NCBI GenBank assembly: GCA_026874595.1
Contig: CM049313.1
Span: 75,140,659 to 75,204,658 of the forward strand
Direction of reading: 5' to 3'
Origin: Sipunculus nudus
Lineage: Eukaryota > Annelida > Sipuncula > Golfingiida > Sipunculidae
DNA length: 64,000 nt
Within the stretch, counting starts at the first letter, position 1; every line of letters begins with the position of its first letter. The translations under genes and the position numbers were made by a program. Under the pieces are notes generated by a model. It was given only the letters and a program-made list of their open reading frames with translations, made no database searches and was not told where the DNA came from. Positions 53,734 through 64,000 of this stretch are shown here, one piece after another.

Positions 53734-54210
53734 TCTTTGCTCGTGTTGTTGTGTTCTACCCAAATAGCAATGACGTTTAGCACAACCGAAAAGATTCCAT
53801 TAAATTCAGGCATTAATTTATGGAGGTATTTTAGTCCACTTTGGAGTATTCGTTCAATAGTTAAAAAATAGACAGATTTTAATTAGTTTCAAATAATAAA
53901 TTATTTATTGCATCCGATCACTTTAAATGGTGTTGAATTAAAAATTTTAAAATCATCGTATAACAAGAATGTTTATATTGGTAATTAATTTACATGTTCA
54001 GCTCAACTGACGAAAAGAAAGTCTCCCTTAATTACTGGTCACCTTCAATTTTTAGCAGAAACATTTATTTTTACGTCTCTCTTACCCACATGTAAACAAA
54101 CTGGCCTCCCCTTTCACAGTGGAGAGTCGTATGACAGGAGCGTTGTTTCATCTCCAGAACGTCTATGACATCCGTATTATGAATAAAAATGCGCCTGAAG
54201 CACATCTGAC
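53734..54210. promoter_or_regulatory. Shared intergenic region between divergent PSMC3 and ARL15
   Basis: The start codons of PSMC3 (minus, 53733) and ARL15 (plus, 54211) are 477 bp apart and face away from each other. The region has a TGACGT word at 53771 but no clear TATA box for either gene. A bidirectional promoter is inferred from layout only. Confidence 0.6.
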
Positions 54211-57200
54211 ATGGCTTCTATTTGGCAAAACCTGCAGCTTGGATGTGCGGTCTGCAAAATCCTAACATACTCGGTAAGAAGAGCAATGCAGAAAACCATG
54301 ATAAACTGAGCCGGCATGTTCAAACCTGGCAACCGGCCAGATGTGTTTTTCACATGTGATGCCATCTTTTCAATTAATTAACAAGCAATTTTTTTAGTGG
54401 TCAGAAAAAATAAAAAACTGTAGAGAAAACATAATAGACATGTGCACAGATATGACACATAGCATCAGTTTTTAATATAAATATATGTATATTATACATA
54501 TTGGATAAAATATTGATGCAATTTTGTTCTATTTTTTATTATTTAAAATAATATGATTATAATGTAAATAACGACAGAATATATTTACTTACCATATATA
54601 ACAAATTGTGAGACCATTTCAAATAAAACTTTATTGGCAAAATATAGGCATTTCTAAAAATATTAATAGTACAAGAACATAATGTGATGAATATATGGGG
54701 TGAACTCTCTAATGAAATTGTGTGTGCATGTGTTTTTGTGAGTATTAATTATGTTACACCATATTGTTTATTTAGTAAAATGAATGGTAAAACATCACAA
54801 CAGTAATCATAAACAGCTTCTTTCAGTCTAATTTAGTAATTATATACAATGCTGTCAACAAGCAATCAGGGGGTTATAGGGGCATGCCCTCTTGCCATAC
54901 CCCCTAATTTGCTTTGCATGCTGCCAGGGCTGGTGGGTGGTCACAGACCTGTTTTCCTAGAATAGTGGGTCAGAATTACTTCATTGAAAAAAAGCAGTTA
55001 CTTTGCACAGAAGAGTGATAATTAATTCATTGAAAAACTACTGTAATCCTGAAATGAAAAGCTACCAAGTCATTTTTTTTTTTAAATTCCTATTTTGAAT
55101 TTTTTGTGATATATCTAACAGTGTGGTGCAAGTAGAAGTAGTATACTGATAACAAATAGGAATGACAGTTTTTAGATATGGAATAGCCTGGTATGGCTGA
55201 AGTCAAATAATCATACAGTTTGTCAATGAGTTTGACCCTGATGAGGCCTGGGTTGAAATGTAGCCTGGATACCAAAGTCGAGCCGTCATTTGTTATGTAT
55301 TTTTTATTTTAATGCTGCTTTTTTATCCTGGTTGTGGGGGGGGGGGGATGGGGGGTTGGGGTTCATAAAATCAGGACAAGTGCATGCTTTCATACTGTAA
55401 TCATGTACAGCTTCTACATCAGCTGAACTACCTTCTAGTCATCACCAAGGATGTTATGTTTTCATCCCTATTTGTTGCTGATGTTGCGAATATTTATGGA
55501 CAATTATGCGTGTCATTCATAAACACAGTAATGAAGATAAAGATGAAAAATGTAAGATATGAGTCTGTTATATAAAAAGAAAATACAGAATTTAAAATAG
55601 AAAATAGGGTAGTATGGATAGATGGATGAATGGACAGCATGGTATGTAAGAAAAAAAAAATATTAAGGGGTTTATAGTTGAACACATATTCATATTAATG
55701 CAAAATTTAATCAACCCATTAAGTATGTTCAATATAATTTTTAATGCGTTCTAATAATTTCTCATTAAAAGAGTAATTCTAGTAGGTTAAACAGAAACTA
55801 GTTTTACTGCATGATTTTTTATCAAGCTTTATGAAAGGCTGGGATCCCATTAAATTTGTTGACCACTAAAATAATTCTAATCGACAATTCTATAAGGGTG
55901 GATCCAGTAGGATTGTTTTGCCTAATAGTCCTAGGTATTAGCCCTGTTGAGTCCCATTCTAGTGATAATATGAAAAGTCCATGTCACCAATATGCAGTGA
56001 TTAAATAAAACATCAGTATATTACAGCCTTTACAGACCATGAGGAGGACATCAGAATTATGATTAATGATTACATTTTATTTAAACTGACAGCACAACAG
56101 CCTGGTACCCTGCTTTAACCAACAGCATACTGGCCCAGCACCCCATGGGCATAGGTCCCTGCGCCGGGTGAGGTGTAAGCAAAATGTATAAACATTTTCT
56201 CGAGGGCGGTTCTTTGGCTGGTATCCATTCTGCTGGCAACAGGAACATGGCTTAGTGTCATGATAAGTGAAGTGGGAACAAAGTGGGACTGTTATATGAC
56301 CAATTTTTTAATAAGAAAACAGTTCCATTGACTCTTTTTTAGCTAATTCAGGAACACAAGATCTATATAGTATTTTATTATAGATGAAATTAAAATATAC
56401 ATATACTTTATTTAATGTTTCATATCTTTAAAATATTCCCAAAAGTGTATAATCCATGAATAAGGTAATCCAAAAATGTAACCAAATTTTATATATGCTA
56501 TTTTAAATAGTGTAGTTGTGTTTTTGTGTGCTGCTTGCACACAGCTTTATCTCCTAATGAAATGTTTGTTAGAAACAAACATTATGTAAAGGAAAAAGTG
56601 ATCATTTATTGGGAAGAATGATATTTCAGTTAAATGATTATTTGTTCCATTATGTGTATTTCAGACCTGCAGGAGGTTGTGCTGTGGTGCCCCACCTCCA
56701 CCCAGACCTGAGTTCTCATTAGTATGTATCGGTCTGACAGGGGCTGGGAAGTCCACACTTCTAGCTGTGGCATGTGGGGAACCCACAGAAAACATTGAAC
56801 CAACATCAGGTATATATATATTGTTCAGATTTAATTATCTTTCTAAACCAAAATAAATGCAAAACCATTAACGGTATATAAGGTACAATATAGACAATAA
56901 CATTTATGTCCCAGAAATATTTGAAGTATTTATACAGAATTTACATAATTTTCCTTGTTGGAAAATGTATATTTTGAATAATGATACAGGAGATGACCCC
57001 AGAATATTTATAAAGATTCTGAGGAAATGAACAGAAAACATTAAATGTTTGTAAAATTATCATTATTATCACAATTTTCTGTAATAAAGGATAAGATTGT
57101 TTTAATTTTCAATTGAATTTTTTTTTACTTTTAATTGGTTCATATATACATTTATTTTAACCTTCTTTAAGTCTTGAATCTTTTTAAACAGAAATGTAGT

Positions 57201-58886
57201 TTATTTAACCACAGCTTATACTTAATACTTCACTGTTTAATTTTCAGGTTTCACTATCAAGGCAGTACAACTTCCAAGGTGCATCTTAAACATAAAGGAA
57301 ATTGGAGGTAAGTCTGCTTGTCATAGTGTCAGACATGAAACCTACCTATCTTCCCTCTTAACTATGAGTGGACTTACCCATAGGCTGCCTATATGGTAAA
57401 GTATGCTGTCCATGGGCAGGGTGAAAACCTCTCTTGCCAACTAATGCCTGAATGGCATAGGATTTCTCCATAATACTACACTCGTACATAAAACACGCAT
57501 GCACTCGTGTTCATGAGACTCCTGCATGGTTATCTCTGTCTTGAGAGAGGGACCTCCATACTCAATGTATATATTCTCAAGCATTGATTCTTCTTTGTTT
57601 CAAACCTCTCTTCACTTATGAACTTATGTTCACTTTTTAATGTCTGTGCCTTAGACCAAAGATTTATTAATCAATCTAGTAGTCCAGAAACCTAGGTGTG
57701 TCAATATTTTTATAATTTATGTTTTATAATTTATGAATATACTGATTCATTGTATAACTCGTGAAAAATATTTATTACAGGCAGCGAAAAAATCCGTCCA
57801 TTTTGGAAACATTATTACAAGGAAGCAGAGGCGGTCATCTTTGTGATTGATGCAGCGTGCTCTGATGACGAGATGATCAACAGCAGTAAAGCCCTCACAG
57901 AGGCACTGTCCAACCCACAACTCAGAGGTCTGCCATGCTTAATACTGGCCAGCTGTCAGGACAGACAGGGAGCACGGCCAGAAGCACAGGTGTGTATCAA
58001 TGAGTTTTACTTTTAGGGTCTTGCAGGAAGTAAGCAAGAGGTTTAACTATAAGTGTGATTTAATTTACAGGGTCTGTACAACTATAGTTATGATAACTAT
58101 TGCAAAACACTCTTCACGGCTTGCATGTTGGTGTTCAGTAGAGGTGAAAGAAACCAGTGGACCATGAGAAAACTACCAAACATGGATGGGCCACTACAGC
58201 CCACTCACAAAGCCACTAGCAGAGTGTCACTAGCAGAGAGCACCAAGCATTTTACCACTCAACTGTCCAGTTACAGGTTTTATGACCTTTAGAATGTCCC
58301 AGTGTAATATTACAGTTAGTGAATCAGATGCTGTTGGACATTTAACATACATGCTGTACATGGAGCTTTTTATGTCTATTATTACATTCCATCAGAACAT
58401 GTGAACAATTAATATCAATGTATCAATGCAGGGCCATATAACAATAATGATACAATACTTGATTTTGCATCATGATACATTTTTCAGTTCACCAGTGATC
58501 ATTACAGATGCTTTACATAGCGCCCCATTTTATGGCGGCACATCTATTTATAGCCTCACCCAGGGTTTGAAGACCCTCTATAAAATACTGGCAAACCTCC
58601 TTTAAAAGCTGCACCGGACTCTGTCCCTACTGGTATACCAGTATTTCCTTTTAGCAACCGTTTTCAGATATTTCTGTTTTATGTAGAAATGAAAGATGAG
58701 ATTATATTGTAGATCTGTGAAGAACTTGCATTGGATGAATCGTGCCAGGGACGATCGTGGCTGATACACTCGTGCTCCATGCAGGACAGGAAAGCGGTGA
58801 TGGAGGGACTTACCAAACTAAGCACACATTTAATACAGCCAGCCGAAAATAGCAAAGCTGAACAAAATGCAGGAAACAGGATTTGA
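54211..58886 (+). CDS. ARL15: ADP-ribosylation factor-like protein 15, 216 aa, five exons
   Basis: Exons: 54211-54273, 56665-56809, 57248-57307, 57781-57989, 58713-58886 (TGA 58884-58886). Introns are GT-AG and frames join. Residue order matches ARL15: an N-terminal segment with a Cys pair and prolines (LCCGAPPPPRPEF), P-loop GLTGAGKS (44-51), switch segment LNIKEIGGSEKIRPFWKHYY, strand VIFVIDAA, and LILASCQD at the guanine-specificity position. As in ARL15 generally, the usual DxxGQ glutamine is absent (KEIGG-S), so GTP hydrolysis is expected to differ from classical ARFs. The Cys pair fits membrane attachment by palmitoylation. The first exon is chosen because it starts with ATG, ends at a GTAAGA donor in phase 0 and lies in the divergent gap; it is less certain than the other four. 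Human ARL15 is 204 residues. Confidence 0.9.
54274..56664 (+). other. First intron of ARL15
   Basis: A 2.4-kb AT-rich intron. It holds a G-rich tract at 55336-55362 (long G run, then GGGGGG and GGGG blocks). No other exon was recognised. Confidence 0.6.
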
Positions 58887-59490
58887 TTTATTTGCCATCA
58901 TAGAATAGTAAACTTTATGCATGTAGTGTGGATAATATACCATCAATGACCATGAATTAATAAGGTTTTCTACAATATTTTATACTATTTGAATCAGATA
59001 ATCACCATGCGAAAGGTTTTGGTGAAGTGTGTGCTTTCAGTACTGCTGTTTATTAGGGGAACAACAATTCTACTTCTTAGCATAATATAAATTGTAGCAG
59101 TCAGACAGCTAAAATTCTTAGGCTGTTCTTCTTATGTATAGTGTAGTTGTAATTTTGTTTATACCACTGTTCAATCAAAAACAATAACATTATTATAAGC
59201 ATTATACATACATAAAATATACATGTATATTTAATCATTTGAATTTCTTAAACTAAATGATGATAAGTCATACCAGTATTTATTTATTTATGTTCTGTGG
59301 ACTGTGGAATAATTTGTAATGCCTGTCATATTATATGACATCATAATTGTGTTTTTCTACAGATGTTCCTCCGTGTAGTCACATAATCCCTGTTGTACTA
59401 CATGTATTTGGATAACACATTTTATGTAGGCTGTGGAAATGTTACACAGGTTAAATACTAGGTTCAGAAGAGGTTGAAGCCGTGTGATTA

Positions 59491-59496
59491 AATAAA
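59491..59496 (+). terminator. Candidate polyadenylation signal of ARL15
   Basis: AATAAA about 600 bp after the stop codon. Another lies at 59757-59762; which is used cannot be told from sequence. Confidence 0.4.
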
Positions 59497-59499
59497 ATA

Positions 59500-61700
59500 A
59501 GTACCAATATGGCATTACACTTTCAACAGTAGGTTATTTTAATCCCCTTATAACTACACTAAAATTGGTTCATTTTTAACCTGGGTTTTTTTATATATAA
59601 AAAAAAGGAATCTTAATAAAAAATTACTCATGAAGGCTCACCATATATTTTATATTTTTTCCTCCAGAGGGAGCCACCTGCAGACACTCATAATCTGTAA
59701 GGTGTCAGTGAAGGGGGGAGGGGGGCATATACTTTTATATATATATATTTATACATAATAAACATTAATATTTTGCAACCTTAACAAAAGACTCAAGTAG
59801 CTGTGTTTGGAAACATGGAATTTGTTTCAGATGATATTTGGAAGATCAGGATACCTCCGACTTTTCAAGTTGTAGAAATATATTCATTTTTTTTACTTAC
59901 AACTATAGTTCTGCTCCGCAGGGAATCCAGTAACCTTTTCACAATCTCTTTCTTACACTAATTTAACTGATCATCATGTTTTCAGAGTCAGTAAATGTAA
60001 TAATAAACATTTATTCCAAAGCTACAGGTAGAATATCTTGGCTCTGGCCAGTTTGTATCTTACCATGTTGTCAGATGACCTAAGGGCAGTTTTTTATAAT
60101 TGCAAGGATTCTGTCTCATGAATGTCCAGAGGTTATTTTTACTTGGTCTGTATGGCTATGGGACCAAAATCTCTGGTTTGCTGTAGCAGCTGCCACTATT
60201 TTTATTATTTTACAGCTGTAAAACCTAGTTGTTTTGAGCTCAGTTAAATTGAATAGCCCACTTCCATCAAAGTTTCATGCTTGAAGTTCTAAGTAAAATT
60301 ATTAATTTATATTACACACTTGAGTCGAACCTAAGATAAGTCAAAGCTTTACTGCATTGTGAGGTATACATCTCCTGTATTGTAAGCTTGCTTTCTGAAA
60401 TCTTTTCATAGAGCTCAGATAAAGCTTTTAATCCAATATAAGAATTGGATGCTGTGTCACACTAGACATATTAGGTATTTTTATATCGTGTGAGTCGGGC
60501 AGAAACCAATACTCCTTCAAATTTTATATGGATGGGGGGAATAAAATGACAGTACATATATTTCAAAAATGGTTTATATTGCAAAGAATACACTTTAGTA
60601 ATACAGGACTTGCATGTTGCTTAATTTGTTGGCTTGTGTGTCTATTAGTTATTTCCTATAATGTGTAGAAGATTTGGACTTGAAGTCATATAGCTTTTGA
60701 GTATGTAGTACTGTAGCCATGTAACCAGATATTATATATATCAGACTTATTCGGATAAAATAATAATTTGTGATCGATTATGCAAATATGCAATTGATTA
60801 ATTCAATTAAGAAAGAATAGGACCAATCATAGATATAATCATTTAATTGGCACATCACTAGAAATTTAAGTATGACTAGTCTTCCTACAGCTGTACACTA
60901 TCAGGTGGTTAAATTTTAATTCATAGCCATTTAGGGCAGGGGTAGAAGTCTTTGTAACATTGAGGGTAGGGGTAGAAGTCCTTGTACACTTCCTGACACT
61001 GCCTTGTGTTTGTACTGGCAGTAGTTTATTAAGTTTATAAATATGGTTTATATTTTTTGCCACAGGTGTCTGTCCACAGTTTTCATTGTCTAGGTATACA
61101 ATCTTCAGCGATGCAGGGGGCTGCTGCCGTATTGGATGCATTATCGTGTGCATCTTTGAAGGTATAGGAAACATAGAAATAAAATCATTGTTATTGGTAG
61201 ATTATTATTGTTAAATAATGAATATACAAACTCTTTTGAATGTATCTTTATAATTTCTTTGCATATGAATAGAAATGTGGTTAAATGTGGTGAAAATTTA
61301 CATGAATTACAGAAAATGGATGTTTTGAATGATACCTCCATTAATGATGGTATAAGAAAATCACCAAATTGATGGAAGGATAATAACAAACAGCAAAGTG
61401 TTCCAAGCATAAAAACATGTGGAGCAGACAGGAAATGGAGTTATCACCCAAAACAAATTAATAAAGCCCACAACTTTAACTAAATCTTGGAAGTATATGC
61501 TACATAGAATATACAATGTATAACATTTATTGATACACCATTCTGTATTGTTCAGACTTTACCCTAGATTTATGGTACTTGTATATTGTAAAAAAAAAAT
61601 TTGTAAACCTTTTTTTTGTCTGTAATGTACCCAAGTTTATGTATTCTGATATGTTTAAAGTGCACAGCCTTACAGGAGTGTACTTCATTTGTATGTAATG
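59500..61700. other. AT-rich intergenic DNA right of ARL15
   Basis: No exon recognised. A short direct repeat GGGTAGAAGTC(T/C)(T/C)TGTA occurs twice at about 60939-60985. Open frames on the minus strand near 60866-61410 show no recognisable protein. Confidence 0.5.
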
Positions 61701-61734
61701 TATTAAGCCTTAATGTATCAGTACTTCATGCACT

Positions 61735-63120
61735 CTTAATGTTCTCCAATCTGTCTGTAATGAATACAGGCTTAATGTGCCCCAGTGTGTCTGTAATACA
61801 CAGGCTTAATGTGTCCCAGTGTGTCTGTAACACACAGGCTTAATGGCCCCAGTGTGTCTGTAACACAGGCTAAATGTGCTCCTGTGTGTCTGTAACAAAC
61901 AGGCTTAATGTGTCCCAGTGTGTCTGTAACACACAGGTTTAATGTGTACCAGTGTGGCTGTAATACATTGGCTAAATGTGCTCCAGTGTCTGTAACATTC
62001 AGGCTGAATGTGGTTCAGTGTTTCTGTAACATACAGGCTTAATTCGCCCAAGTGTCTGTAACATTCAGGCTGAACGTGTTCCAGTGTGTCTGTAACATAC
62101 AGGCTTAATTCGCCTCAGTGTCTGTAACATTAAGGCTGAATGTGTTCCAGTGTTTCTGTAACATACAGGCTTAATTCGCCCCAGTGTCTGTAACATTCAG
62201 GCTGAACGTGTTCCAGTGTGTCTGTAAAATACAGGCTTAATTCGCCCCAGTGTCTGTAACATTCAGGTTGAACGTGTTCCAGTGCGTCTGTAACATACAG
62301 GCTTAATTCGCCCCAGTGAGTCTGTAAAGCTTTAGGCTTAATGTGCTCCAGTGTCTGTAACACACAGGCTTAATGTGACCCAATGCGCTGTAACACACAG
62401 GCTTAATGTGCACCAGTGCGCTGTAACACACAGGATCTGGACAGCTGAGTGGTAAACGCTTGGCCTTCTCCGGTGGCGACCCGGGTTCGATTCCCGGCGT
62501 GGCTATGAGAATGGGTTGTAGTTGCCCGTCCAAGGTCGGTGGTTTTCTCCGGGTCCTCCGGTTTCCTCCACCCTTACCAACTACAGAGCCTCCAATATCT
62601 GAGCCATTGAGAGTGCCTCGTATTAGTTATTATAACTAGTTGTACTATCCATGTAAAATAAATAAAGTTTATAACAACACACAGGCGTAATGTGATCCAG
62701 TGTCTGTAACACACAGGCTTAATGTGCACCAATGTGCTGTAACACACAGGCTTACTTTGTCCCAATGCGCTGTAACACACAGGCTTAATGTGTGCCAGTG
62801 TGTCTGTAACACACAGGCTTAATGTGCTCCAGTGTGTCTGTAACACACGGGCTTAATGTGCCCCAGTGTGTCTGTAACACACAGGCTAAATATGTTCCAG
62901 TGTGTCTGTAACACACAGGCTTAATGTGCTCCAGTGTGTCTGTAACACACAGGCTTAATGTGCCCCAGTGTGTCTGTAACACACAGGCTAAATATGTTCC
63001 AGTGTGTCTGTAACACACAGGCTTAATGTGCCCCAGTGTGTCTGTAACAAACGGGCTTAATGTGTCCCAGTGTGTCTGTTACAAACGGGCTTAATGTGTC
63101 CCAGTGTGTCTGTAACACAA
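61735..63120 (+). repeat. ~33-bp minisatellite with dimeric higher-order units
   Basis: Unit CCAGTGTGTCTGTAACACAC + AGGCTTAATGTG(C/T), about 33 bp, in roughly 35 copies. Between about 61985 and 62325 the array alternates two unit types, one with CTGTAACATTCAGGCTGAA and GTGTT, the other with CTGTAACATACAGGCTTAAT TCGCC, giving a repeating dimer of about 66 bp. The array is interrupted at 62435-62675 by a SINE. Confidence 0.95.
62425..62685 (+). mobile_element. tRNA-derived SINE with 10-bp target-site duplication
   Basis: AACACACAGG occurs at 62425-62434 and again at 62676-62685, bracketing a 241-bp insert. The insert has a tRNA-like head with A-box-like AGCTGAGTGGTAAACGC and B box GGGTTCGATTCCCGG, then GGTTTTCTCCGGGTCCTCCG and GTTTCCTCCACCC, and an A-rich 3' tail with AAATAAATAAAG. 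The GGTTTTCTCCGGG block resembles the conserved central domain known from invertebrate Meta-type SINEs (from memory). The head is too diverged to fold as a working tRNA. Confidence 0.88.
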
Positions 63121-63380
63121 GCTTAACATGCTCATGTTTGTCTATATTGTCACATCTTTACTTTTCAGTATTGTATAACCTGTTTTTCATGTTATCTTCT
63201 TACTCTTGTGCCTTTTGAATCGTAAATGTACATGTTTCTGGATTATAGTAGTTACAAAGAAAAGTGTTATAAAATGTTGAAGATCACGAAAAGGATATTT
63301 TCACCTTCGCTTTCAAGTGTTTACATCCATTGATCATTCAGTGTAATCTAAAAGAAAATTCTTCTGTATAAATCAAGTGC
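63121..63380. other. Short unique stretch
   Basis: No feature recognised between the minisatellite and the next element. Confidence 0.5.
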
Positions 63381-63383
63381 AAT

Positions 63384-64000
63384 TAGCTTTAGCAATCGCT
63401 CGTCGTCTGTCCGTCGGTCTGTTAACAAGACACAATTCATATTGGCTGAAAACTTCTAACTGAATGCCCATATAGGTCCATAAAAGATCGTGGAAATCTG
63501 TAATTAGGTCACCGCAACCTATATTCTATGATCTATGGGGCTCGAAAGTAACCCCCCCCCCCCCCCCCCCCGAATATAAAAGAAAATTATACAAAAGCTG
63601 CAGTATCTGAACACCTGATGCATTGAGACCGTGAAGTGTTTTATCAGTTGCTGCAGACTGGTGGCACCACCTGTATTTTTTTAATTTTTACGAATTATGT
63701 ATTCTATTTTTGAGACCAAATGAAGTGTTCGTCCGTTTACTGGGCACGTATCGTAACTGCTGGACGTTGAATCTTCTGACTTGACATCCAGAGAGGTCCA
63801 TGGAAAATCTCTATGGACACCTGCAGTTAAGTCTCTGTTAACCATATCCTCCGACCGGTGGGGCTCGTAAGTAACCCCCTCCCAAGAATAATTAAAATTT
63901 GATACGAAAGCTTTCAGTATCTGAATAACTAAAAAAATTATCGCCATGATTCTTTGCTTGCATATTGATCATGGAGTGTTTCATCAGTTTTTCCAGACCG
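63384..64000 (-). mobile_element. Family 1 element, reversed, cut by the window end
   Basis: From the left: TCGTCGTCTGTCCGTCGGTC (reversed microsatellite), then core units in reverse with GCTGCAGACTGGTGGCACCA, a 20-base C run (63552-63571), ACTGGGCACGTATCGTAACT and ATTGATCATGGAGTGTTTCA. The terminal hairpin is degraded and the right part lies outside the window. Confidence 0.72.

Noticed and set aside
60866-61410. Minus-strand frames of 102 and 89 codons right of ARL15
   Set aside because: No recognisable protein, composition like surrounding AT-rich DNA, no splice or poly(A) support.
62435-62512. Possible tRNA gene (A-box and B-box-like motifs)
   Set aside because: Flanking target duplication, SINE body and A-rich tail show a retroposed SINE; the head does not form a proper cloverleaf by eye.
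62785-63018. Minus-strand frame with repeated peptide
   Set aside because: Produced by the 33-bp minisatellite, whose period is a multiple of three.

Overview
This window is nuclear DNA from an animal. Coding sequence is split by GT-AG introns, intergenic DNA is AT-rich, and a large share of the window is repeats. The repeat types (GACCTTGACC-type units, GGTGGCGCCACC-type core units, GGAC/GTCC microsatellites next to terminal hairpins) are the kind common in molluscs. A bivalve mollusc is the best guess, but the species cannot be read from the sequence.

Genes: (1) 2-6895 (+) holds the last four exons of a coiled-coil protein, probably centlein-like; its first intron here is almost entirely a minisatellite of about 90 units that appears to have grown out of the exon end and its splice donor. 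(2) 22627-24105 (+) is an intronless 492-residue protein with a C-terminal NHL-like beta-propeller. (3) 36429-53733 (-) is a complete 13-exon PSMC3 (Rpt5) gene, a 26S proteasome ATPase subunit. (4) 54211-58886 (+) is a complete five-exon ARL15 small GTPase gene. PSMC3 and ARL15 lie head to head about 480 bp apart and probably share a promoter region.

Mobile DNA: at least five sequence families of short non-autonomous elements recur (19.5-20.5, 25.3-25.9, 27-35.6, 41-42.8, 46.6-50.4 and 63.4-64 kb). They share one layout: a 5' end that is usually ACTAGA(A)T, a tandem core of 140-330 bp units in variable number, a GGAC-type microsatellite in several, and a 3' hairpin. In the families where it can be tested, the right arm of the 3' hairpin is complementary to a motif just inside the 5' end. 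This resembles bivalve 'pearl' elements and Helentron-derived non-autonomous elements. Two insertions into tandem arrays of other families define the ends of one family almost to the base. There are also two MITEs with long terminal inverted repeats (17.9-18.2 kb and 42.8-43.3 kb), a tRNA-derived SINE with a 10-bp target duplication inserted in a minisatellite (62.4-62.7 kb), and a second minisatellite with dimeric higher-order structure (61.7-63.1 kb).

The four genes have no evident common pathway. Exon coordinates come from hand-read splice sites and frame continuity. Family names for repeats are local to this report.
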